DNA from: Sphingomonadales bacterium
GTDB lineage: Bacteria > Pseudomonadota > Alphaproteobacteria > Sphingomonadales > Sphingomonadaceae
DNA length: 64,000 nucleotides
Direction: 5' to 3'
Assembly: GCA_009995225.1 (NCBI GenBank)
Contig: JAACPW010000002.1
Span: forward strand, 124,001-188,000
Made by a program: the position numbers and the translations under genes. How positions within the stretch are numbered: the stretch's first letter is position 1; each line of letters begins with the position of its first letter. This document shows, one piece after another, positions 58,101-64,000 of this stretch. Under the pieces are notes generated by a model that was not told the DNA's origin, did not search any database, and was given only the letters and a program-made list of their open reading frames with translations.

Positions 58101-59393
58101 CTAGCCTTTCTGATCAAGCTCGCGGTCAAGATGCAGGCTGCAGCGCCAGAAAAAGAACGCAGGCACCAGGCCCAGCAGCGCCGCGCCGTAGAGCACATAT
58201 TGCACCGAATCTTCGCCATAGATCGGCTGGATCCAGTCCGACAGCACCCCAAAGAACAGCGGTCCCAGCCCAAGCCCGATCAGGTTCTGAAAGAACAGCA
58301 GCGCCGCCGCCGCGATTGCGCGAGCCCGCATCGGCACCAGCCCTTGCGCAGCGGAATAGGTCGGGCCGTAGTAGAACGAATTGAAGACCGTGGGCAAGAA
58401 CAGGAGCACCAGTGCCAATTCCCAAGTGGGGGCGTTGTACGCAAGCATTGCCATCGGCACCGCCAAGGCCATGCCGATCGCGGGCGCAGTCAGAACGTGG
58501 CGGCGGTTCTTCGAGCCAAAGCGGTCGGCGAGATAGCCCCCGCCCCACGTGCCAAGGATACCTGCAAAGCCGCCCAGCAGGCCGAACCACAGCCCCACCT
58601 GCCCCGGCGTGAGATCATGGGTGCGCTGGAAGAAGATCGTGGTCCAGGTGGTCTTGCCATACGAAAGAAACGCCGCCGCAGAACCTGCGCACAGCAGCAA
58701 GACGAACGCGCGCGATCCCATCACCTCGGCGAGGGCCTGACGCAATGGCAGCGTTGGCGCGGGGTTTTTCGCGCGCAGGATGGCAGCAGCGTCAGAGCGG
58801 CGCGGGTCTTTCAGAACAAACCACACCACCAGCGCCAGAATGACGCCGGGCAACCCGACAATCACGAAGGCTTCGCGCCACCCCACGTAATCTGCCAGCG
58901 TGCCGCCGATGATCATGCCCAGCAAGGTTCCGATCGGAATGCCGAGCGAATAGAACGCCAGCGCCGATGACCGTTTTTCGGGCGGCACCATGTCGCTGAT
59001 CAGCGAGTGCGCGGGCGGCGTGCAGCCAGCCTCGCCCACGCCGACACCAATGCGGGCCATGAGCAATTGAGCGAAGTTCTGCGCAAAACCGCACAACGCC
59101 GTCATGGCCGACCACAGGCCCAACGATACCGCGATCAAACGCGGGCGACTCGTCGTCGGTCGGTCGGCAAAGCGCGCAATCGGGATGCCTAGCACCGTGT
59201 AGAACAGGGCGAAGGCCAGTCCCGTCATAAGCCCGATTTGCGTATCGGATAGATCCAGATCCTGCGCGATCGGTTCCGCGAGGATGTTCACGATCTGACG
59301 GTCGATGAAGTTGAAGATGTAGACCGTGAGCAGAATCCACAAGGTCAGCCTGACGGATTGCGAACCGGACACTTTGCCCGCCGTGGTTGCCAT
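58101..59393 (-). CDS. MFS transporter (Spinster-like/hexuronate-type)
   Basis: Protein of 430 residues with twelve membrane segments. The first contains TLWILLTVYIFNFIDRQIVNIL, and the loop 2-3 motif is YTVLGIPIARFADRPTTSRPRLIA, a variant of the MFS signature. GVGEAGCTPPAHSLISDMVPPEKRSSAL is typical of the Spns/MFS subgroup. Substrates in this subgroup range from sugars and organic acids to lipids; none can be assigned. ATG 59393 begins directly at the cytosolic N-terminus. Downstream of the NamZ-like gene (86 bp) in the same direction, so a shared role in recycling of sugar products is possible. Confidence 0.85.
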   Translation of the reverse strand: MATTAGKVSGSQSVRLTLWILLTVYIFNFIDRQIVNILAEPIAQDLDLSDTQIGLMTGLAFALFYTVLGIPIARFADRPTTSRPRLIAVSLGLWSAMTALCGFAQNFAQLLMARIGVGVGEAGCTPPAHSLISDMVPPEKRSSALAFYSLGIPIGTLLGMIIGGTLADYVGWREAFVIVGLPGVILALVVWFVLKDPRRSDAAAILRAKNPAPTLPLRQALAEVMGSRAFVLLLCAGSAAAFLSYGKTTWTTIFFQRTHDLTPGQVGLWFGLLGGFAGILGTWGGGYLADRFGSKNRRHVLTAPAIGMALAVPMAMLAYNAPTWELALVLLFLPTVFNSFYYGPTYSAAQGLVPMRARAIAAAALLFFQNLIGLGLGPLFFGVLSDWIQPIYGEDSVQYVLYGAALLGLVPAFFFWRCSLHLDRELDQKG

Positions 59394-59479
59394 AGTGTTT
59401 TCTCTCCCAAAGGTGGCGGTTTTTTCCGCCATCCTGCGTGGTTATTTGGCTGTGTGCGTCCGCGCCGGAATGACGCCAA

Positions 59480-60676
59480 TCAGTAAAGCAGGTGCGGTCG
59501 CACCTCGGCAACCCACGCAGCTTCGTCATGTGACGTCATGGCGTCAAGCTGCTCCGGTGTCGCGGTGGTATCGTCGACCCATTGGCGCAAGGCCGGCCCG
59601 CCGTTGATGACGTCAATTGCCAGACGGTCGCGTTCGTACTCGTAAGGGAAATCGCGCCACAAAGGATAGTCGGGATAAAGCAGCCGAATGGCTTTGAATG
59701 CGAGGGCCTGAAGACGCCAAGGCTTGAACGCGTCATGTCCGTAAAACGTGTTTTCCGCGTGGATCATCAAGGCATTGCAAAGCTTGCCTGCATGCTTGTG
59801 GAAGGTCGGTTCAAACCAGCATTCGCGAATGGCGCAGCCATCCAGCCATTCGGGGGCAAGCTTGCGCATCACCTTGAGCACCCCGCCTGCGTCAATATCC
59901 GGCGCACCGAACAAGACCTCGAGCGGCCGCGTGGTGCCGCGCCCCTCTGACAGCGTGGTACCTTCGAGCATGACGGTGCCAGCATAGCAGCGCGCCATGT
60001 TGACGTTCGCGGCATTGGGTGACGGATTGATCCACAGCCGTGACGTCGGCCATCCGAAACCGTCGTCGTCAGGCTGCCATCTCTCCATCGCCACCACCTT
60101 GTAGGCAACGTCGAGACCAAAATGTCCGATGAACCAGTAGCCCATCTCTCCCATGGTAAGGCCGTGACGCATCGGCATCGGCGCCGCCCCGACAAAGCTC
60201 TCTTGGCCGGGCACCAGCAAGGTGCCTTCCACTGGCCGGCCCGCAGGATTGGGCCGGTCCAGCACCCATACTTCCTTGCCCGCCTTGGCCGCTTCCTCAA
60301 GCAGATAGAGCAGCGTGGTGACGAAGGTGTAGATCCGGCAGCCCAGATCCTGAAGGTCGAACAGAAAGACGTCTGCGCTCGACATCATTTGCCCGGTCGG
60401 GCGGCGCACCTCGCCATAGAGCGAGAAGATCGGGATGCCGTAGCGCGGGTCCATCTCGTCCGCGGTTTCGACCATGTTATCTTGCTTGTCGCCCTTCAGT
60501 CCGTGCTGTGGCCCGAACGCGCTGTTCACGTTCACATCCGCGGCAATCAGCGCGTCGAGACTGTGGGTGAGATCCGCCGTTACGCTCGCGGGATGAGCTA
60601 CCAGCGCAACGCGGCGCCCCTTGAGTTGGTGGAGGAGTTCGGGGTCGGCCAGAAGCCGGTCGATACCTGTTTTCAT
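59480..60676 (-). CDS. NamZ-like exo-beta-N-acetylmuramidase (DUF1343)
   Basis: Protein of 398 residues of the DUF1343 family, whose characterised member NamZ removes MurNAc from peptidoglycan fragments. Family marks: RRVALVAHPASVTAD, FGPQHGLKGDKQDNM, SLYGEVRRPTGQMM, LFDLQDLGCRIYTF, VLDRPNPAGR, TLSEGRGTTRPLEVLFGAP. The N-terminus (MKTGIDRLLADPEL) has no signal peptide, so the enzyme would act in the cytosol. That differs from secreted relatives and would need imported substrates. ATG 60676 is chosen over an in-frame upstream codon at 60712. The MFS gene downstream could be the importer; this is an inference from adjacency. Confidence 0.87.
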   Translation of the reverse strand: MKTGIDRLLADPELLHQLKGRRVALVAHPASVTADLTHSLDALIAADVNVNSAFGPQHGLKGDKQDNMVETADEMDPRYGIPIFSLYGEVRRPTGQMMSSADVFLFDLQDLGCRIYTFVTTLLYLLEEAAKAGKEVWVLDRPNPAGRPVEGTLLVPGQESFVGAAPMPMRHGLTMGEMGYWFIGHFGLDVAYKVVAMERWQPDDDGFGWPTSRLWINPSPNAANVNMARCYAGTVMLEGTTLSEGRGTTRPLEVLFGAPDIDAGGVLKVMRKLAPEWLDGCAIRECWFEPTFHKHAGKLCNALMIHAENTFYGHDAFKPWRLQALAFKAIRLLYPDYPLWRDFPYEYERDRLAIDVINGGPALRQWVDDTTATPEQLDAMTSHDEAAWVAEVRPHLLY

Positions 60677-60746
60677 GGCGCTACGGGTGGAACACGAAGC
60701 CTTCAAAGGCAATGGTATTTGCGCATTTAGTCTCTATACCGGTGAC

Positions 60747-61244
60747 ATGGATTGGAACACTGCACTCATCGCTGCCGCTTGGGCGATCATTCTGGGCGGC
60801 GCAGGCGGCGTATTGACCGATATCGGCCCTTGGTATCGCGAGCTGAAAAAGCCGCATTGGCAACCGCCAGACTGGTTGTTCGGCCCAGCCTGGACGATTA
60901 TTCTCGGCCTTTCGGGTTGGAGTTTCTACATTTCCTTGATGGCCGCCCCTTCGGCTGAAGCGCGATTTGTTGTGTATGGTCTGTTTGCCGCAAACTTCTT
61001 GCTGCACTTTTTGTGGTCACCGCTTTTCTTCAAGTTGCGTCGACCAGATTGGGCGCTGGCGGAGAACATCTTTCTGTGGCTTTCAGTGACGGCGCTGATG
61101 GTCGTCTTGCCCCGTGTCACTGGCGACAGCTTCACCGGCTGGCTGAACGTACCTTACTTCATCTGGGTCAGCTTTGCCTTCGCGCTCAATGGCATGATCG
61201 TGAAATTGAACGCGCCTTTCGGCGACCGCCCTGCTGCGGCCTAA
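60747..61244 (+). CDS. tspO: TspO/MBR family protein
   Basis: Five-segment membrane protein of 165 residues, the bacterial homologue of the mitochondrial translocator protein that binds tetrapyrroles. The conserved start is WYRELKKPHWQPPDWLFGPAWTIILGLSGWSFY, with the central Trp-rich PxWxPPxWxFGPxW motif clear. ATG 60747 is the start; the open frame upstream is antisense to the NamZ gene and lacks homology. It diverges from namZ over 70 bp. The 3' end overlaps the DOMON-like gene by 4 bp on the opposite strand. Confidence 0.92.
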   Translation: MDWNTALIAAAWAIILGGAGGVLTDIGPWYRELKKPHWQPPDWLFGPAWTIILGLSGWSFYISLMAAPSAEARFVVYGLFAANFLLHFLWSPLFFKLRRPDWALAENIFLWLSVTALMVVLPRVTGDSFTGWLNVPYFIWVSFAFALNGMIVKLNAPFGDRPAAA

Positions 61245-61756
61245 CGCTCGATAATCAATGCCCGGCAGGCTTCGGAATGAAATTCCGGCGTGCCGGGCGG
61301 GAAGGCCATCGCCCAGTATTGCATAGCTCCGTTCGGATGCTCCACGATGGCGTTCAGCGCCACCTGTGCAGGGTCTGGTAGCTTGGCGGCAATGCTGGCT
61401 TTCAGAGCCATTCCATTATCTGTGTGCGAACAGGCAATGGCGATCGCCTCAACCGGCGCATCGCGGATTGCCTTGCGGAACGAGTCGAAATCATACGCCG
61501 CCCACTGACCCGAGGGCGAAAGGTTGAACTCGCGGTAGCAAGTATCGCCAAGAGGCTGCCAGAAAACCTCGAAACATGTGGTCTTCCACAGATTGTCCCT
61601 TCGCGCAGGCGGCGCAGGCGGCGGCAATATGATTGCCGGGATATGGCCATCCAGACGGAATTCAACCTCGCAGCCTTGCGTTGTCGCGGTGACGGACGCG
61701 GTGATGGCTCGAATGGGGCCAAGATCGCAGGCTCGGTGAAGCATGAGCGGGTGCAT
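61241..61756 (-). CDS. DOMON-like domain protein
   Basis: Protein of 171 residues. A beta-rich pattern fits a DOMON-like fold: [60 protein letters not shown], and the C-terminal [18 protein letters not shown] family of this description occurs in Sphingomonadales beside tyrS and namZ-like genes, from memory. No signal peptide, so cytosolic. Sugar or heme binding, the DOMON theme, is not shown here. ATG 61756 is the most plausible start; an in-frame codon at 61810 lies in the tyrS promoter area. Confidence 0.75.
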   Translation of the reverse strand: MHPLMLHRACDLGPIRAITASVTATTQGCEVEFRLDGHIPAIILPPPAPPARRDNLWKTTCFEVFWQPLGDTCYREFNLSPSGQWAAYDFDSFRKAIRDAPVEAIAIACSHTDNGMALKASIAAKLPDPAQVALNAIVEHPNGAMQYWAMAFPPGTPEFHSEACRALIIER

Positions 61757-61833
61757 CTTCGTTTCATGCCTACGCCCCGGCAGCCGGGCAAGTCCCTTCC
61801 CGTCGCGCACCCTGGCTGTTAAGCGCGCACCTT

Positions 61834-63063
61834 ATGAGCACCTACGATTCCGCCCTCCTCCGCCTGCTCGAAGAGCGTGGCTATATCCACCAATTGACTG
61901 ATGCGTCGGGTCTTGATGCCTTGGCCACCAAGCAGATCGTGCCTGGTTATATCGGTTTTGATGCCACCGCGCCCTCACTGCATATCGGATCGCTGGTGCA
62001 GATCATGATGCTGCGCCGTCTTCAGCAAACGGGGCACAAGCCTGTCGTGGTCATGGGTGGCGGCACGACGCGGATCGGCGACCCCACCGGCCGCGATGAA
62101 AGCCGCAAAATGCTGACCGATGAGACGATCGAAGCGAATATCCGCTCGATCTTCACGGTGTTTGACAAGCTTCTGACCTTCGGCGATGGGCCGACGGATG
62201 CGGTGATGGTCAACAATCACGATTGGCTGGGACAGTTGGGTTACATTGAACTGCTCCAACAGGTCGGGACGCATTTCACCATCAACCGGATGCTGACCTT
62301 CGATTCGGTGAAGCTGCGGCTCGACCGTGAACAGCCAATGACGTTCCTCGAATTCAACTATATGATCCTGCAAGGGTACGATTTCAGACATTTGTCGCAC
62401 GACCTTAATGTACGATTGCAGATGGGCGGAAGCGACCAGTGGGGCAATATCATCAATGGCATCGAGCTTGGCCGGCGCATGGACGGGGCCGAGTTGTACG
62501 GGCTGACCACACCTTTGCTGACCACCGCGGACGGAGCCAAGATGGGTAAGACCGCGGCCGGCGCGGTGTGGCTCAATGAGGATCAACTCCCTGCGTATGA
62601 TTTTTGGCAATACTGGCGCAATGTCGATGACCGCGATGTGGGCAAGTTTCTCCGGTTGTTCACCGATCTGCCGCTGGATGAGATCAACCGCCTCGAAAAT
62701 CTGGAAGGCGCTGAGATCAATGCCGCCAAGACCGTTCTTGCCAATGAAGTGACGAAGCTTGTGCGCGGGGACGCTGCCGCGACCCGCGCCGAGGCTACCG
62801 CGCGGGAAACCTTTGCTGGCGGCGGAGCGGGTGAGGATCTTCCCTCGATCGCTGTGGGTGCGGAAGGGATGCGAATGGCGGCCCTGCTAACCGCCATCGG
62901 GCTCACCGCGTCAGGCGGCGAAGCCAAGCGGAAGATAGCCGAGGGCGCTGTGAGGCTGGACGGCGAGACAGTGACCGACCCTGCGCATCTGGTTTCGCCC
63001 GAAAAAGGCGAAACATTCAAACTGAGCCTCGGTAAAAAACGTCACGCCTTGGTGTCCTACTGA
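61834..63063 (+). CDS. tyrS: Tyrosyl-tRNA synthetase
   Basis: Charges tRNA-Tyr. The protein has 409 residues. Class I signatures are HIGS (residues 50-53, [11 protein letters not shown]) and KMGKT (about 236-240). Substrate-binding [11 protein letters not shown], the tyrosine-recognition block [15 protein letters not shown] [16 protein letters not shown] and GGSDQWGNI are present. An S4-like C-terminal domain (about 345-409) contributes tRNA binding. The gene diverges from the DOMON-like gene over 77 bp. A PilZ gene follows closely (17 bp). Confidence 0.96.
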   Translation: MSTYDSALLRLLEERGYIHQLTDASGLDALATKQIVPGYIGFDATAPSLHIGSLVQIMMLRRLQQTGHKPVVVMGGGTTRIGDPTGRDESRKMLTDETIEANIRSIFTVFDKLLTFGDGPTDAVMVNNHDWLGQLGYIELLQQVGTHFTINRMLTFDSVKLRLDREQPMTFLEFNYMILQGYDFRHLSHDLNVRLQMGGSDQWGNIINGIELGRRMDGAELYGLTTPLLTTADGAKMGKTAAGAVWLNEDQLPAYDFWQYWRNVDDRDVGKFLRLFTDLPLDEINRLENLEGAEINAAKTVLANEVTKLVRGDAAATRAEATARETFAGGGAGEDLPSIAVGAEGMRMAALLTAIGLTASGGEAKRKIAEGAVRLDGETVTDPAHLVSPEKGETFKLSLGKKRHALVSY

Positions 63064-63080
63064 CTTCGGAACTTTACCAA

Positions 63081-63479
63081 TTGTCAGCCTTTGTGCTGCA
63101 TTTCCTTCCTGTGCCTAAGACGACGGAAGGATCGCATCGCGTGACGGGTGGAGCTAATCTCAGCGTAACCGACTTGCGGCGTGCAGCGCGGCATCCGGTC
63201 GATTTTCCCGCGATCGTCGAGCACTTCGTGCATGGCGATCTGCATCTGCACGTCTGCAATTTGTCCGCGCATGGTTTCATGGTCGATGATGCCGACCAGT
63301 TGCAGCGCGGCGATCGCATCATTATCCGCATGCCCATAGTCGGTCGGATCGAGGCCTATGTCATCTGGACCCGCGACAATCGCGCTGGCTTCCAGTTTGA
63401 ACGAATCATCCGCGTGGACGATTTCGTCACGATCATCGACCAACTCCAGCCTAATCCGCGCTTGCGTCGCCAGCGATAG
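63081..63479 (+). CDS. PilZ-domain protein
   Basis: Protein of up to 132 residues with a single PilZ domain that binds cyclic di-GMP in related proteins. The RRAARHPV stretch corresponds to the RxxxR switch, followed by VCNLSAHGFMVD (D/NxSxxG motif) and GDRIIIRMPIVGRIEAYVIWTRDN. The two binding motifs are reasonably intact. The start is uncertain: TTG 63081 (17 bp after tyrS) or GTG 63141, close to the domain. No effector domain is fused, so it is probably an adaptor. Orientation matches tyrS and the following MFS gene. Confidence 0.8.
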   Translation: MSAFVLHFLPVPKTTEGSHRVTGGANLSVTDLRRAARHPVDFPAIVEHFVHGDLHLHVCNLSAHGFMVDDADQLQRGDRIIIRMPIVGRIEAYVIWTRDNRAGFQFERIIRVDDFVTIIDQLQPNPRLRRQR

Positions 63480-63545
63480 GCCAGCCTTAGCCTGCCCAAA
63501 TTTCGTCTGCTTGGCAGCGCGTGCCACGCCTGCCATGGCGGCAAT

Positions 63546-64000
63546 ATGAGCTCAGGAATTCCCTCGGTGCCGATTGCGCACCCGCATCCGTTACGGATCG
63601 ACAACTTCCGTTACTATTTCGTCGGCCGCCTTGCAATGACGCTCGCGCAATATGCGATGCTGCTCATCATTGGCTGGCAGACCTATAACATGGCGCGCGA
63701 TGGCGGACTGGGTGTGGCGGAGGCATCGGGCCAGCTTGCGTTGATCGGGTTGTTCCAGTTTCTTCCGCTGTTTGTGTTGACGCCCTTTTCGGGCCTGGCT
63801 GCGGACCGTTTTGACCGCCGGCGGCTTGGACAGGCGATGGTTGCGGTGCAATTGATGTGTGCCGCAATCCTGGCCGTGACAACCTGGGCCGGGACGGTCG
63901 ACACGATCATATTGTTCGGCGTTGCCGGCTTTTTGGGAATTGCTCGGTGCTTTTCCGGCCCGGCGCTTTCGGCACTGGCTCCCAACCTTGTGCCCAAGCC
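63546..64000 (+). CDS. MFS transporter, 3'-truncated by window edge
   Basis: ATG at 63546 opens a frame that runs to the right edge without a stop (151 codons visible). The visible sequence starts MSSGIPSVPIAHPHPLRIDNFRYYF and continues with several hydrophobic stretches, including YAMLLIIGWQTYNMAR, LIGLFQFLPLFVLTPFSG, the loop GLAADRFDRRRLGQ and VDTIILFGVAGFLG. The loop motif and segment spacing match the MFS fold, probably a multidrug or siderophore-type exporter (EntS-like). The C-terminal half is outside the window, so the subfamily remains open. Upstream spacing is 66 bp from the PilZ gene. Confidence 0.8.
   Translation, partial: MSSGIPSVPIAHPHPLRIDNFRYYFVGRLAMTLAQYAMLLIIGWQTYNMARDGGLGVAEASGQLALIGLFQFLPLFVLTPFSGLAADRFDRRRLGQAMVAVQLMCAAILAVTTWAGTVDTIILFGVAGFLGIARCFSGPALSALAPNLVPK

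Noticed and set aside
1..64000. Prophage, CRISPR, restriction-modification or secretion-system islands
   Set aside because: No phage structural genes, integrase beside a tRNA, repeat-spacer pattern or defence operon was found. The XerC-type recombinase sits in a conserved core row.

Overview
The window is a GC-rich, densely packed chromosomal segment of an alphaproteobacterium, most probably of the order Sphingomonadales. The evidence is the ntrC-ntrY-ntrX-hfq-hflX order, a tandem double-domain Hfq, the PhaR-type repressor, the hrcA-grpE / dnaK-dnaJ cluster near rph-rdgB-hemW, and small families I associate with sphingomonads (DOMON-like protein, HExxH 'vgr-related' protein). I cannot name the genus. 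There is no prophage, CRISPR array, rRNA operon, integron or classical insertion sequence. No stretch over 300 bp lacks a gene. Most of the window is core genome.

Layout. 1-6.9 kb: nitrogen two-component system (ntrC cut by the left edge, ntrY, ntrX), a fused double Hfq and HflX. 6.9-14.9 kb (minus): mazG and a chain of overlapping genes (dacA-type PBP, tmk, holB, metG, tatD, metallo-hydrolase, 68-aa membrane protein), preceded by an MltB-type transglycosylase. 15.0 kb: tRNA-Ser(UGA). 15.1-20.1 kb (minus): methyltransferase, lpdA, acyl-CoA thioesterase, a DUF559 endonuclease cassette, a small membrane protein and pdhC. 20.3-32.5 kb: universal stress protein, peroxiredoxin-like protein, rnr, M28 peptidase, an archaeal/eukaryotic-type proS, phaR, alr, an MHS transporter, an IscU-like protein, cvpA and radA. 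32.6-41.4 kb: patatin phospholipase and the heat-shock genes dnaJ, dnaK, grpE and hrcA, with a copper chaperone, an HExxH protein and a glycine-zipper lipoprotein among them. 41.4-50.1 kb: rph, a YcxB-like gene, rdgB, a CAP protein, hemW, xerC, dedA, gshB, yraN, rsmI and an LpoA-like lipoprotein. 50.1-64 kb: parE, a beta-lactamase-like protein, moxR, a candidate parS site, a soluble chemoreceptor, a VWA protein, an MFS transporter, a NamZ-like protein, tspO, a DOMON-like gene, tyrS, a PilZ protein and a truncated MFS gene.

The most unusual locus is at 18.05-18.56 kb. A 438-bp cassette encodes a DUF559 (Vsr-like fold) endonuclease and has terminal inverted repeats read into its own protein ends. 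It lies between two imperfect 35-bp direct repeats that both encode the first 11 residues of the thioesterase. The arrangement looks like insertion just inside the thioesterase gene with duplication of its start, leaving the whole row translationally coupled (ATGA, then TTGA). I see no transposase.

Other non-coding signals stand out. One is a 16-bp parS-like palindrome at 54881. Another is a hairpin that fully pairs the Shine-Dalgarno sequence of the glycine-zipper lipoprotein downstream of grpE, which could be an RNA thermometer. There is also an RpoH-like promoter before dnaK, a perfect 19-bp stem between patatin and dnaJ, a perfect 7+7 operator-like repeat before lpdA, and two REP-type inverted repeats. 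The parS-like site and the heat-shock/rph/hemW synteny together suggest an origin-proximal region; that is an inference.
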